In this document: one piece after another, positions 8,142 to 17,921 of the stretch
How the letters are laid out: every line of letters begins with the position of its first letter
Position numbering within the stretch: position 1 is the first letter of the stretch
NCBI GenBank assembly: GCA_900472485.1
Contig: UCII01000036.1
Span: 1 to 64,000, forward strand
Origin: Hyphomicrobiales bacterium
Lineage (GTDB): Bacteria > Pseudomonadota > Alphaproteobacteria > Rhizobiales > Rhizobiaceae
Reading direction: 5' to 3'
DNA: 64,000 bases
Made by a program: the position numbers and the translations under genes
The notes under the pieces: model-generated
Database searches by the model: none
Told to the model about the DNA's origin: nothing
Seen by the model: the letters and a program-made list of their open reading frames with translations, nothing else

Positions 8142-9182
8142 TCAGCGAGTGACCGGTGCGATAGCGGCCGCTTCACGAAACGAGACCAAGCGCCGGCTTC
8201 CTTCGTCCCACAGGACCAGCTTTACGCATTGCAGGCTCTGCCACAGCGTGATCCTGCCGATTTCGCCGAGTTCCGGATGGTCTCGAAGGACCTCCGGCAG
8301 GCGATAGTAGGGAACCTTGCTGGAGAGGTGGTGCACGTGGTGGATGCCGATGTTACCGGTCAGCCAGCGGAGAGGACGCGGCAGATCGTAATGAGAGGCG
8401 CCGTGCAGGGCGGCCTTTGGAAACTGCCATTCCGGCTCTTTCGACCAGTGTGTCTCCTCGAATTGATGCTGCACATAGAAAAGCCAGACGCCGATCGAAC
8501 CCGCGAGAAGGACAATCGGTAGGTGGACGATTAGAAAGGAGACAGGGCCGATCGCCCAGATCAGGAGCGCGGCGATCACCATCACCGCGACGTTGGTGGC
8601 CATCGTCGACATCCATGGAAGCACGCCTTCGCGCATCATCCCCATCGGCAGCCGTTGCTGAAACAGGAAGAGCCAGGCCGGGCCGATGCCAAACATTACC
8701 AGCGGGTGCCGATAAAGGCGATATCCAATCCGTCTCCACCGGGACCGACCATAGTATTCCGTGACGGTAAGAGTGGTAATATCCCCGACGCCGCGCTCAT
8801 CGAGATTGCCGGCCGACGCGTGGTGCGTAGCATGCGCCCTGCGCCAATAGTCATAAGGCGTCAGGGTAAGGACGCCGAGAACGCGTCCTGTCCAGTCATC
8901 GAAGCGCCTGCGTGCAAAGAAGGAGCCATGGCCGCAATCGTGCTGGATCATGAACAGCCGCAGCAGAAAGCCTGCCGCCGGGACGATCAACACCAATCCC
9001 CACCAGAAGCCGAAATGAACGGCGAGCCAAGTCAGCGTCCAGAAGGCGACGAAAGGGATCGCTGTGACGGTCAACTCGAACACGCTGCGGCCCGCATGCG
9101 GCGTGCGATATTTGGCAAGGATTTTGAGCCAGGCTTTTTCGTCCGAGCCTCGGTCCCTCGACGACTTTCTTTCCAGAATCAT
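8142..9182 (-). CDS. Membrane fatty-acid desaturase
   Basis: 346 residues with the three iron-binding histidine boxes in place: HDCGHGS (81-87), HATHH (117-121) and HHVHH (281-285). Two pairs of hydrophobic helices (about 35-75 and 195-240) anchor it in the inner membrane. It would insert a double bond into acyl chains of membrane lipids using O2 and an electron donor, which fits a cold or stress region with cold-shock genes nearby; the exact position of the double bond cannot be told. The start overlaps the stop of the upstream small gene by four bases (ATGA). Confidence 0.92.
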   Translation of the reverse strand: MILERKSSRDRGSDEKAWLKILAKYRTPHAGRSVFELTVTAIPFVAFWTLTWLAVHFGFWWGLVLIVPAAGFLLRLFMIQHDCGHGSFFARRRFDDWTGRVLGVLTLTPYDYWRRAHATHHASAGNLDERGVGDITTLTVTEYYGRSRWRRIGYRLYRHPLVMFGIGPAWLFLFQQRLPMGMMREGVLPWMSTMATNVAVMVIAALLIWAIGPVSFLIVHLPIVLLAGSIGVWLFYVQHQFEETHWSKEPEWQFPKAALHGASHYDLPRPLRWLTGNIGIHHVHHLSSKVPYYRLPEVLRDHPELGEIGRITLWQSLQCVKLVLWDEGSRRLVSFREAAAIAPVTR

Positions 9183-9412
9183 TGTTGCGGGCCGGCTTTC
9201 TGCAAGGCTGCCGTGCGATAGAAGTGTTCAGCGTGCTGATAAAGGTTCTCCGTCTCGACTCGGTCGCCGGCTTGGGCGGCTTCTCGGGCTGAAACCAAAT
9301 ATTGTTCATACCGTGTCATCAGGTTCTGCGGGCTCGATATTACTGTTGTATCCGCGGTGGCTCGAGCACGGCTGCTGGCAGAGGGAGTAGAATTTCGGCG
9401 TGGTGATTTCAA
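9179..9412 (-). CDS. Short DUF4167-like protein
   Basis: The segment MTRYEQYLVSAREAAQAGDR followed by VETENLYQHAEHFYR is the core of DUF4167, normally found in larger alphaproteobacterial proteins. Here it is only 77 residues from a TTG at 9412, or 46 from the ATG at 9319, so it may be a reduced paralogue. It overlaps the desaturase start by four bases, which suggests coupled translation. Function unknown. Confidence 0.6.
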   Translation of the reverse strand: MKSPRRNSTPSASSRARATADTTVISSPQNLMTRYEQYLVSAREAAQAGDRVETENLYQHAEHFYRTAALQKAGPQQ

Positions 9413-9621
9413 AAGAATAATTCAAGCCGTCATGAGGCTTGCTCCATAAAGAACGTGATTTTGGGATTGATTGACGCCGACTAACACTGGAAAATTCGCC
9501 AATGGTACCGTCCTTTGGGGCGGCGTCGCAGCTTAGCTACCATTTACCGGGCCATTGCGGCCGTTTGATGTTGCCTGGGCTCTCCCGTCGGCACTAAACG
9601 ATGATAACCCAATGCAGAGAG

Positions 9622-10920
9622 TTAGCCGGTCAGCGTGTCCAGCAGGTCGGCGATCTTGATCGTCGAGAAGTTCGAGAACGTGTCACAGATGGCGTAAGGT
9701 AGAATGATCTGATCGTTGTGGCGCATCGCGCCGCACGTGTAGACGACGTTTGGAACATATCCCTCGCGTTCCGAGGGCTCCGGGTGAACGAGCGGCTCTT
9801 TCGAGCGGGCGAGCACCTTGGACGGATCGCGCTTGTCGAGAAGGGCCGCGCCGATGGCGTATCGTCGCACGGGACCCACCCCATGGGTGAGAAGCAACCA
9901 GCCTTCGTCGAGTTCAACAGGCGATCCGCAATTGCCCATCTGCACGAATTCCCATGGAAATTTCGGCCCAAGAATGATCTCGCCGCCATTCCAGACGTGG
10001 AGGTCATCGGAACGGATGAGATAAAGGTTTTCATTGTCCTGACGGCCGATCATCGCAAACTGGCCGTCGATTTTCCGCGGGAATAAAGCCATTCCCTTGT
10101 TCTTGGCGGCTGTACCCGCGAGAGGCGTCATCCGGAACGACAGAAAATCTCTCGTCTCGAGGAGTTCGGAGCGAATGTCTCTGCCATTATAGGCCGTGTA
10201 GGTGGCGTAATAGGTTTTCTGCCCAGCCTCTTCGAACTCGACGAAGCGGGCATCTTCGATGCCGTTCGACTGCGCGGCGGTGATCGGAAAAATCACCCGC
10301 TCACTGATTGGCTGCTCGGAGAAAAACGTCAGTTCCAAAGGCTCGTCGTGAGATGTGGATGAGGGATCGTCGAGAACGGGAATGGACGCAAGTCGCGCCG
10401 TGGGTTCGATATCCACGGTGCCGTTCTGATCGACAATTCCCGATCGAAAGGTGAGAGACGAAACATGTCCTTCGCCGACCGCACGCAGGCTCAAGACAAA
10501 GCGCTTGCTGCCGCTCGGGACCCCTGACTGATCCGCATCTGCGACAATGCTCGGGTTGAACAATGCGGATGCCTCGAAGGAGTATTCGTGCATGAAGTAC
10601 GCACCGACGAGTTGGCGTTGCACCTTGGTAAAAGCAAGGTGGGGTGTGAACGCTTCCTCCATTTCGATAGCGCGCTTTTCGAACGTCGCCAGCAGATTGC
10701 GGTGTCGGCCCTCGAAATTTTCAAGAACCTCGGCAAGCTGCCGCTCTGCGACCTCGATGTCGAGGCCGAGCACACGATCAACGATGTGATTGGCACGCGT
10801 CTTGTCTGTCGGTTTAAGATCTCGCGGTTCCGTGGCGGGCTTGAAGGGCCGCACCACGACGCGTGTGGGATCCGGTCGCAGGAAAAGTGCTTGGCGGTTG
10901 AGAAAAGCTGTCTGTGACAC
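9622..10920 (-). CDS. GH130-type mannoside phosphorylase-like protein
   Basis: A five-bladed beta-propeller glycosidase-related protein of ~433 residues from a GTG at 10920 (the frame is open to 11076, inside the upstream gene). The motif GIEDARFVEF corresponds to the GVEDPR motif of GH130 that carries the general-acid Asp. GH130 enzymes phosphorolyse beta-mannosides to mannose-1-phosphate or run in reverse. An N-terminal ~110-residue helical extension is present, as in some rhizobial members. The neighbours, a glycosyltransferase and a mannose-6-phosphate isomerase, point to a mannoside pathway. No signal peptide, so cytosolic. Confidence 0.8.
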   Translation of the reverse strand: MSQTAFLNRQALFLRPDPTRVVVRPFKPATEPRDLKPTDKTRANHIVDRVLGLDIEVAERQLAEVLENFEGRHRNLLATFEKRAIEMEEAFTPHLAFTKVQRQLVGAYFMHEYSFEASALFNPSIVADADQSGVPSGSKRFVLSLRAVGEGHVSSLTFRSGIVDQNGTVDIEPTARLASIPVLDDPSSTSHDEPLELTFFSEQPISERVIFPITAAQSNGIEDARFVEFEEAGQKTYYATYTAYNGRDIRSELLETRDFLSFRMTPLAGTAAKNKGMALFPRKIDGQFAMIGRQDNENLYLIRSDDLHVWNGGEIILGPKFPWEFVQMGNCGSPVELDEGWLLLTHGVGPVRRYAIGAALLDKRDPSKVLARSKEPLVHPEPSEREGYVPNVVYTCGAMRHNDQIILPYAICDTFSNFSTIKIADLLDTLTG

Positions 10921-10954
10921 GATGATCTCGATCTGATTTGAGGCTGTGATGCAA

Positions 10955-13234
10955 TCACGCCGTGAGCGCGCGAAGCGGGGCGAATGTGGAGGGATGATCA
11001 CTGGCGCGCGAAAGCTTGCGAAACTCCACAAGCCCGAGAAGGTAGGAGACCACGGATTCACCGCCTCTATTCTCATTCAGCCGCATCGGATGCAGCCCGT
11101 CGCGGCAACCACCTGTATCCGGATCCACGACCGGTAGTGACAGATCATTGCTCCCGAGGAACCAAGCGAAAGCCTTTGCAGCCTCTTCTTTCCAGGTGAT
11201 GTCGTGGCTGACCCGCCATGCGGCATGACAAGCACCGATCGTCGCCGTCGCCTCCAAAGGCTGTTGATCGAACAGCTTCACCTCTCTCGTCCGATCTGTA
11301 AAACCATCCGTGCCGATAGGCCTGAACAGTCCTTCAGGGCTTGTCTGTACCGTCATCAGCCATCGCAAGGACTTGATGCCTGCGGCCACGTAATCGGGGC
11401 GTTCAGCACTCAATCCCGTCGCGATCAGGGCCTGAGACAGTCGGGCATTGTCGTAGGACAGGTTCTCCTCGAACCAGATCCAGCCCGTTCTCTCGACACT
11501 ATGGAAGATATCCGCCAGCCTGTCGGCCAGTGTCGAACGGATCTGATGGGCGAACACGTCTCGAGGGGAAGCCGCGCAATATCCCTCCAGTCCGAGCAGC
11601 GCGAACGCCCAGGCACGTGGCGAGCCGAAACCTTCGACGGTCGGTAATGCCTGCGAGAACAGGGCGGCCGCCCATGCGCGCCGTGAAGGACTTGCGTCGC
11701 TGCGTGCGCATTCCCCAAGAGCCCAGAGCGTTCGGCCATGGCTGTCCTGCGATCCCCTGTCTTCCAGCCAACGTCGGTCGAAACCCATGAAGTTTCTAAA
11801 ATGTTTCTCGTCGGGGTTCCAAGCGTGCTGCACGAAGGAAGCGAAGCGCGAGGTGAGGGCGTCCGGCAACAGCCTCTCGCCAGCCTCCTTAAGGGCAACC
11901 GATAAGAGAAGCGCGCGGGCATTATCGTCGACGCAGTAGCCGTGCGCCCGATCCGGTACCGAATAGATGGCATGTTGAAACAGCCCCGTATCGTCACACA
12001 TCGACAGGAAGTGGCCAAACTGGAGTTCCGGGGGCGTGTCGGCCTTGCGCGTCACGATGTTGGTTGGCTTGGGGTCAGCTGCGGGATTTCGGTGGGTTAT
12101 CTCGGAGAACAATGCGAGATAGCGCTCAGCGATCTTTTGCCATGTCATGGGTCGGCTGATTTGATATGCGCGCCGACGCATTGCGTCGCGCCTTCCGTCG
12201 TCGGTGAGGAGCGACGCGACCTCGCGTCCGATTGCTGTCGCATCGCCGAAGGGAACGAGCACGCCGCGTCCCTCGGCCAAGAGTTCTCGAGCATGCCAGT
12301 ATGGTGTAGAGACGACAGCCTTACCGAGACCGAAACTGTAAGCCAGAGTGCCCGATGTCATCTGCGCCTCGTTGAGATAGGGTGTGGCGTAGACATCGCA
12401 CATGGAGATGAAATCCAGCAACGATGCCTTGTCGACGAAGCGATCGAGAAACACTACGCTGTCCGCGATGCCCAGGTCATTCACCCGCGTCACCAGGCTT
12501 TCGCGATAGGTCTCACCTTGGTCGCGTACAAGATTGGGATGGGTTGCCCCGAGGATCACGTAGACCGCATCCGGGCTGCTTTCCAAAATCAAGGGCATGG
12601 CATCGATCATGACCTCGATGCCCTTGTTTGGAGAGAGAAGGCCGAACGTCAGGATCACCGAGCGCGCGTTGAACCCCAGGGCTGCTTTCGAGACCGCCGG
12701 TTCCAAAAACGGGATGTTGGGAATTCCATGGGGAACGACCTCTATCTTGTCCGCCGATACACGGTAGACCTGCTCCAAAAAGGTCCTGCCCTTTTCCGCC
12801 ATGACGACAACTTTGGCAGACAGGTCGATGACTTTGTTCAGGACCCGACGCTGGCCGGAGCTCGGCTCAGCAAGAACCGTGTGCAGCGTGGTGATGATCG
12901 GCATCTTCAACCGCGACAGCAGCGCAACGATATGATCTCCGTCCTCGCCGCCAAAAATTCCGAATTCGTGCTGCAGGCAAGCGACGTCGAAATTACCGAC
13001 GTTCAGGACATCTCCGGCGCGAATATAATCATCGCGGTTGTCGTCGGCTATCGCGAGACGGACCTCTGGCGGGTAGTCGTAGACATGACCATGATCCGTC
13101 ATGGCCACGATCGCCGTGGCGACATGGGCGGGAGATTTAGAGACGGCCTGCTGCAAATCCGTCGTGAACGTAGCGATACCGCAGCGGCGTGGCAGGGAAT
13201 TTCCGATGAACGCGATATTCGTGAGGTGGTTCAT
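10955..13234 (-). CDS. Two-domain glycosyltransferase (GT4 domain + alpha/alpha-barrel domain)
   Basis: 759 residues. Residues 1-~385 are a GT-B glycosyltransferase of the GT4 type (RRCGIATFTTDL at the N-terminus, FGLLSPNKGIE for donor binding, EAQMTSGTLAYSFGLGKAVV near the active site). Residues ~400-750 form a helical domain (CDDTGLFQHAIYSVPDRAHG, YCVDDNARALLL) like the six-hairpin/AGE domains often fused to such transferases. It should move a sugar, likely mannose, to an acceptor in the cytosol. It overlaps manA by four bases and precedes the GH130 gene by ~34 bases, so the three form one operon. Confidence 0.85.
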   Translation of the reverse strand: MNHLTNIAFIGNSLPRRCGIATFTTDLQQAVSKSPAHVATAIVAMTDHGHVYDYPPEVRLAIADDNRDDYIRAGDVLNVGNFDVACLQHEFGIFGGEDGDHIVALLSRLKMPIITTLHTVLAEPSSGQRRVLNKVIDLSAKVVVMAEKGRTFLEQVYRVSADKIEVVPHGIPNIPFLEPAVSKAALGFNARSVILTFGLLSPNKGIEVMIDAMPLILESSPDAVYVILGATHPNLVRDQGETYRESLVTRVNDLGIADSVVFLDRFVDKASLLDFISMCDVYATPYLNEAQMTSGTLAYSFGLGKAVVSTPYWHARELLAEGRGVLVPFGDATAIGREVASLLTDDGRRDAMRRRAYQISRPMTWQKIAERYLALFSEITHRNPAADPKPTNIVTRKADTPPELQFGHFLSMCDDTGLFQHAIYSVPDRAHGYCVDDNARALLLSVALKEAGERLLPDALTSRFASFVQHAWNPDEKHFRNFMGFDRRWLEDRGSQDSHGRTLWALGECARSDASPSRRAWAAALFSQALPTVEGFGSPRAWAFALLGLEGYCAASPRDVFAHQIRSTLADRLADIFHSVERTGWIWFEENLSYDNARLSQALIATGLSAERPDYVAAGIKSLRWLMTVQTSPEGLFRPIGTDGFTDRTREVKLFDQQPLEATATIGACHAAWRVSHDITWKEEAAKAFAWFLGSNDLSLPVVDPDTGGCRDGLHPMRLNENRGGESVVSYLLGLVEFRKLSRASDHPSTFAPLRALTA

Positions 13235-14184
13235 GGCGAAGCTACCGACTGGCGGAATGGAATGACGTTGCGTCCCACACGATCGCTGTTCACTTCAGCA
13301 GAATCGGGTTTCAATCGGTCTTTGGCCGCGACCTCCCTTAGGAGTCCGATCGCGGGCGTGCTCGCTGCGGTGGCAATGAGCAAGACAATCCCGTCGCGAC
13401 CGACACGGATGTCGGCGCGATCAGCTTCCGCGAAAAATCCATCTCCGATCGCCGCCGTCAGGGACCCTATTGTTCCGTCTCCCGCGACGACCAGAGCCCA
13501 GCTTTCGCGTCTCGCGGTCAATTCCCAAAAGGTGTCGGCAGGGAGGTCCAACCGTTCGAGAGTGAAGAACGGGCAGGACATGAGCTCGGCGCGCTCGACG
13601 GTGATATGGCGTGGCAGTTTCCTGCTGCTTGCCGGCTCCAGTCGTGCCACGGCGACAGCTTGCTCGATGTGCAGTTCGCGCGAGCGTCCATGATCCCATA
13701 TGCGAAACGTCGTGTCGTTGCGTTGTTGGATCTCTGCAATGACCAGACCTGCCCCGACGGCATGCACGGTGCCAGCCGGAACATAGAACACGTCACCGGC
13801 CGCAGCGGAATGCCAGTCGAGGAGGCCCTCGATTGATCCGTCAATCGCGGCCTTTCTGAATTCGAGCTGTGTCAGTTGCCGCTTGAGCCCCACCGCGACC
13901 TGCGCACCTTCTTCCGCTTCCAACACATACCAAGCTTCGCTCTTGCCGCTTTCCATCCCTATCGATTTGGCGGCGGCATCATCGGGATGAACCTGTATCG
14001 ACAGTTTTTCCTCTGTGAAGAGAAGCTTCAGGAGGAGCAGACGGTCCCGCCCTCCTGCTTCGCCATAGTCAAACGAGATTTCGCCGATCGGGCTGTCCTG
14101 GCGTTGGTTTGATGCCCATGGGCCGAGATCAAGACGACCCCATGGCTTGAGCGTTGTTCTCACACTGGCGTGGTCGAATGTCAT
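13231..14184 (-). CDS. manA: Mannose-6-phosphate isomerase, class I
   Basis: 317 residues of the type I cupin fold. The metal and substrate motifs KLLFTEEKLSIQVHPDD and VPAGTVHAVG are present, with EAWYVLEAEEGAQV between. It interconverts mannose-6-phosphate and fructose-6-phosphate. First gene of the operon with the glycosyltransferase and GH130 gene (ATGA overlap at 13231-13234), so it probably supplies mannose units for that pathway. AAGGAGACC precedes the ATG. Confidence 0.88.
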   Translation of the reverse strand: MTFDHASVRTTLKPWGRLDLGPWASNQRQDSPIGEISFDYGEAGGRDRLLLLKLLFTEEKLSIQVHPDDAAAKSIGMESGKSEAWYVLEAEEGAQVAVGLKRQLTQLEFRKAAIDGSIEGLLDWHSAAAGDVFYVPAGTVHAVGAGLVIAEIQQRNDTTFRIWDHGRSRELHIEQAVAVARLEPASSRKLPRHITVERAELMSCPFFTLERLDLPADTFWELTARRESWALVVAGDGTIGSLTAAIGDGFFAEADRADIRVGRDGIVLLIATAASTPAIGLLREVAAKDRLKPDSAEVNSDRVGRNVIPFRQSVASP

Positions 14185-14366
14185 CGTGGTCTCCTTGATC
14201 TCGCCGCTAAGATCGGGGTGACCTGAGATCGGAGTATGTTAGCGCTGTCGATATCGATTTTTGAAGTCGCAAGACCTGGGAACGCGCTTGCGGAGCCTCT
14301 ATCTCATCGTGGCTCGGCCGCAACAGTCACGGAACGGGTCCGTAACTCAGCGGCAATGGAGCGGCG

Positions 14367-14576
14367 TCATGACGTTCTGGGCTTGTCGTTCGGTATCCTG
14401 AAGTCTGGTGAGACAAGCTTGGCTTCTGCGAGAAAATCTTCTTCGGTCGCCAGTTCGCCTATCTTCAGGTAAATTCGCTCAGCTTCATCATTGCCGAGCT
14501 CGTACTTTTTGGCGAACCCGCAGACCGCGGTGCGAGGGCCAGCGATTGCCGGCTTTTTGGTTCTGTACCGAATCAT
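14367..14576 (-). CDS. Small hypothetical protein, 69 aa
   Basis: The ATG at 14576 follows AGGAG at ideal distance, which overrides the longer open frame to 14726. The product starts MIRYRTKKPAIAGPRTAV and has a helical middle (KKYELGNDEAERIYLKIGEL). The pattern resembles small rhizobial stress proteins without a known function. It stands alone between manA and another small gene on the same strand. Confidence 0.65.
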   Translation of the reverse strand: MIRYRTKKPAIAGPRTAVCGFAKKYELGNDEAERIYLKIGELATEEDFLAEAKLVSPDFRIPNDKPRTS

Positions 14577-14722
14577 TGAATATCTCCTGTGATTATATAT
14601 GGCCAAACGGTGAGCCTGGGCCTTGGCGCGTCGGTCGAGGTCGCTCGACAGCGGTGAATGGGTTGCGCTATCATCGTGATATTCGGACTGACCGCTCGGA
14701 GTCCGAGGGGTCGCGAGATTGC

Positions 14723-14959
14723 TCAAGGGGCAATAAACGGCGCTAGCGTTTTTTCAAATTCCTCCCTCGATACCGGCCACGCCTCGGTGCGCCCGTTGGA
14801 AGTGAGGAGCAAGGTCATCGTGGTATGATAAGCCTCCCATGTTACGTCGATGGGCTCCTCGTCAATCTGAAGGTCGAAGACGCCTGGTGGATGAGGTTGC
14901 GCCATCCCGCGAAGCTGGAATGGTCGAACGATAGTGATGCTTTTCACTGTTGTCTTCAT
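14723..14959 (-). CDS. Small hypothetical protein, 78 aa
   Basis: From the ATG at 14959: MKTTVKSITIVRPFQLRG, then a beta-rich part (VTWEAYHTTMTLLLTSNG) and SREEFEKTLAPF at the end. No clear ribosome site; a longer frame to 15049 exists. No known family. Confidence 0.5.
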   Translation of the reverse strand: MKTTVKSITIVRPFQLRGMAQPHPPGVFDLQIDEEPIDVTWEAYHTTMTLLLTSNGRTEAWPVSREEFEKTLAPFIAP

Positions 14960-15260
14960 GATGGCACCGTTACTATTGGGAGAATGCTGCTGGAATACTC
15001 TGTTCCCATGAGTGCGGCGGCGGACGACGCGAGCGGAAGCAACTGGCACCGACCGAACTCCTCTGTCTGCCGGCGTTTCTAAGGGCCCACTTCCTTGGCG
15101 ATTGGACCCAGGAGCTTTCCCAATCGGTTCTCAATCCGATCTAGCCGGAACCTCTCCGCGAATTCGCTGGCAAGCACAGTTCTCGCGACTCCCGATCGGA
15201 GTGGTGGAACTGATTTGGCTGGATGACGCACGATCATATCCTTTCAGGATCACGGTATGC

Positions 15261-15527
15261 TCAACGAAAATGCGAGAGATCCAGCGTAATGATGCGGGAT
15301 CGAGCTTTGGAATAAGCAGAGGTGGCGGCTTTCAGAATTCTTGGCCGTAACGCGTCGAAGGACGTTAGGTAGTCTGCCTCGCTGGTATTTCGATGAGACT
15401 TCTCGCAGGCCAAGACTTCGGTCGCTAGATAGAATTTGATCTCGAACATCCCGTCGTATCCAGTGAAACGGACACAGCGGTTTCTGTCGTCAAAACTACG
15501 GGCGTTGTTTGGGAACGAGATTCCCAT
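15261..15527 (-). CDS. DUF1488 family protein (copy 1)
   Basis: 88 residues, MGISFPNNARSFDDRNRCVR, then FTGYDGMFEIKFYLATEVL. This matches DUF1488, a small family of unknown function common in rhizobia. The start overlaps the stop of the upstream gene by one base (TGATG), so translation is probably coupled. A paralogue lies at 29567-29833. Confidence 0.8.
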   Translation of the reverse strand: MGISFPNNARSFDDRNRCVRFTGYDGMFEIKFYLATEVLACEKSHRNTSEADYLTSFDALRPRILKAATSAYSKARSRIITLDLSHFR

Positions 15528-15811
15528 CAGCGCCCACCTTCGTCTTGCCACCGATCAACAGCGCTGCCTTCCGGTTGGGGATCAAAGCTTGCTGGTGTCG
15601 AAGACCGTTTGCGGTTGGCGAGGGAATGCAGGAGAGCCGATTTGGTTCTCACACCGCTGCGGAACTCGGCTGAGAGGAAGAGTGAGGCGTCACGTTTCAT
15701 GTCGGAACTCGCGTCCGACTCAGATCCCCGGAGACCGGCGGATCTTAAGACTTGCCTGATCAACCTGAAGCCGGCGGTGTCGACATGCGATGCTGTTGGA
15801 TTGGAAGACAT
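15527..15811 (-). CDS. Hypothetical protein upstream of DUF1488
   Basis: 94 residues from an ATG with GGAGG at good distance. Starts MSSNPTASHVDTAGFRLIRQ; the middle is Arg/Ser-rich (KRDASLFLSAEFRSGVRTKS). No membrane segment or known domain. First gene of a two-gene operon with DUF1488. Confidence 0.65.
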   Translation of the reverse strand: MSSNPTASHVDTAGFRLIRQVLRSAGLRGSESDASSDMKRDASLFLSAEFRSGVRTKSALLHSLANRKRSSTPASFDPQPEGSAVDRWQDEGGR

Positions 15812-16545
15812 TACATCCTCCTTTGTTGGGGCAAGGTTTTGCACCCTTGATGACAGCGCCCTGAAGACAAGCCGCCACTGACACCTTAAGTCGTGCTGAA
15901 ATATTGGATTACAAGGGAAGAGTGGGCAAAGAGGTACGGAGCAATTTTTAGGGACCGTTGAGAACTGCGCCCGACAACCAAAAGCAGCGAGAATTTTTGG
16001 CGTCGACGCGCGAAGAGATAGCCGGCCAGAAGTTCAACTCCCTTCAGGAGCTTACTCAAAGATCGACTTTTTGCGTCCGCGATTAATATAAAGGAGGAGG
16101 CCAATACCTGGCGGGGAAGACGATTTTCCGGCTGAGAACGTCAGCTCAAACTAAATCCATCGATTGGCATTTATTATTACAATTTTCTAATTTTGTGTGC
16201 TACACTCTGATTTCTTAGAAAATGATTATAACAGGGAATGAAAATGAAAAGCGTTCTTTTCGTGAGCGCCACACGCCGCATGACCTCTCGAGGCGTCCAT
16301 CTTGATGGTTGGGACGGCCGCTGTTCTCATCGTCGGCTTTCCATCTGTTCGCCCGTGGCTATGATCATGTCCAAAGGTTCAAAGGATTTCAGCTGCCCGA
16401 TCCGCGAAAAGACCGACACCGTCTTTCGTAAAATAACGACCGGGGACGTGTCCAACCGCCTGGAAAAGGCTGCCTTACTCAAAGCACTGAGAATCGAGCG
16501 GGAACGGCCTACACGTTTGCAGACCATCCGGTGATATAGTCTCTT
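15812..16545. other. Gene-poor stretch
   Basis: No supported gene. A 72-residue minus frame (15886-16104) and a 98-residue plus frame (16238-16534) exist but neither has family features; the latter does follow AGGGA, so a small unknown gene cannot be excluded. The part at 16160-16225 is AT-rich and could hold a promoter. Confidence 0.4.
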
Positions 16546-16760
16546 ATGACCTATTCCCCGCAGGACCTGGAAGTTGCGCGCAAGCAAGTGATTGTTGACC
16601 GGCAGATGATTTGCGCTCAGCAGAGCTTGATCGAGGGAATACTGGCGCGAGGCGAGCCCACTGGGCTGGCCAACCAGAGGCTGTCGAGTTGACAGAGGAC
16701 TTGCGCAACCATCGCTTCCATCAGGATCTGATTCAGGCATCGATCCGGTTGGAGCGCTGA
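16546..16760 (+). pseudogene. Frameshifted small gene
   Basis: The frame starts MTYSPQDLEVARKQVIVDRQ and stops after NQRLSS at 16702, but the next frame continues with ELTEDLRNHRFHQDLIQASI and ends at 16760. Together they look like one ~70-residue helical protein broken by a frameshift near 16690. Confidence 0.5.
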
Positions 16761-16857
16761 GCCGGTTGGCCGCATGCGGGGTGCGGTCGAGGATTTAATC
16801 CTTGTTCACTCTCCGGCTTTTTCTTGAGGCTCCTCGGCGTGCCTCTCAGCTTTCCGG

Positions 16858-17060
16858 TTGGCCATCTGCCGTGTGCGAACGGTTCTCATTCGGCCGCACG
16901 GCAAGGGCCTGATCGCCACGGCGCTCAACTTCGACTGCGAAGTCCGCTCGTCTCAGGAAGCCTTCGAAGGACTGCCCGACTCAAGATCGAAGGCGAGATG
17001 CTGGAGCTTTGCCCGTCGTACCGCTCATGGGCAAGAACTACGTCTTCGGTAAGCGGTGTT
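16858..17060 (+). pseudogene. Fragment of a Ku-type end-joining protein
   Basis: One frame reads RVRTVLIRPHGKGLIATAL and FDCEVRSSQEAFEGLPD; the neighbouring frame goes on with LKIEGEMLEL. Bacterial Ku proteins have, in this order, a KGL..T.L motif, EVR, PD and K....ML.L near the C-terminus of the core. The rest of Ku is missing and the frame is broken, so this is a relic. The assignment rests on pattern memory, not on a search. Confidence 0.5.
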
Positions 17061-17634
17061 CTCTTCGCACGTTGACCAAGCGCGGTGGCGCGTAAGGATA
17101 CCTACCCGCTGGGAGGTGATGGCCACCAAGGGAGCCGAAGAATATTCCGACAAACCCGCCAACATGCCCGCTCTCGGTGGCGCGTCAGCCGAACCGCTAA
17201 GATTCATGGATTTCTTGATCCGTGATCCCGTTCGTTCGATCCTGCTACATGGTGCCGGTATCTCAGTTGTCATCCCTGATCCTTGCAGGTACGCGGTGCA
17301 CAAACTTATCATTGCCGGTCGCCGCCAAAACGACGCTGGCGGCCAGGCTAAACGGGATAAAGACCTTAGACAGGCGGGAATACTATTCGAAGCCCTGCCG
17401 GTCACGGGCCATGGGCCTTCACTGGCTGACGCTCTGGAGGAGGCATGGGATCGCGGACCTGCTTGGGAAGCTGGCGATCTCGGAAGCGGCCGAAACCATG
17501 CACAAGGAGTATTGGGGCGCTATCAATCGAATGGTTGGCACTCTCAAGCGATAAAGGTTGGGCCCCCTCGAAAAAGCAGGCCCTGTGACAACGTTCATTC
17601 GCATCAGGTTGCGCTGAGCCTAAGCTTTGTCTGA
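17056..17634 (+). pseudogene. C-terminal fragment of a GSU2403-type nucleotidyltransferase-fold protein
   Basis: The segment LRFMDFLIRDPVRSILLHGA, VVIPDPCRYAVHKLIIAGRR and LADALEEAWDRGPAW is typical of the C-terminal half of this family, proteins of over 300 residues with a nucleotidyltransferase-like fold. The N-terminal half is absent and no ribosome site precedes it, so the gene is truncated. The last ~60 residues look unrelated. Confidence 0.6.
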
Positions 17635-17640
17635 CTCCGC

Positions 17641-17921
17641 TCTCCGTGCCGCTTCGCAGACCTGCTTCAAAATATTGGCGGCCAATACTGCTCTGTCCTG
17701 CAGAAGAAAGCGACCATAGTGCTGTTGCACGACATCAGGTCTACTTACGCGTGAGAAGCATGCACGTCGCCAGTTCGTATGCCTTCACATCAACAGATCC
17801 GATTTTTTGACTGTGCGTTATCGTCTTTAAAAAGTGAGGTCGCAGCCAAGCGCGGGACGACTGCTTTGCGCGTTCATCCTCGCCGTTCTCGGGCAAAGTG
17901 AGCCGCCCCGAAAGCGGCTAT
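17641..17921. other. Non-coding gap
   Basis: About 280 bases between the fragment region and the LysR gene. I see no gene, terminator or repeat in it. Confidence 0.4.

Noticed and set aside
15886..16104. 72-residue frame on the minus strand
   Set aside because: No ribosome site or conserved feature.
16238..16534. 98-residue frame after AGGGA
   Set aside because: Composition does not look like a protein beyond the first residues; left as undecided within the gene-poor stretch.
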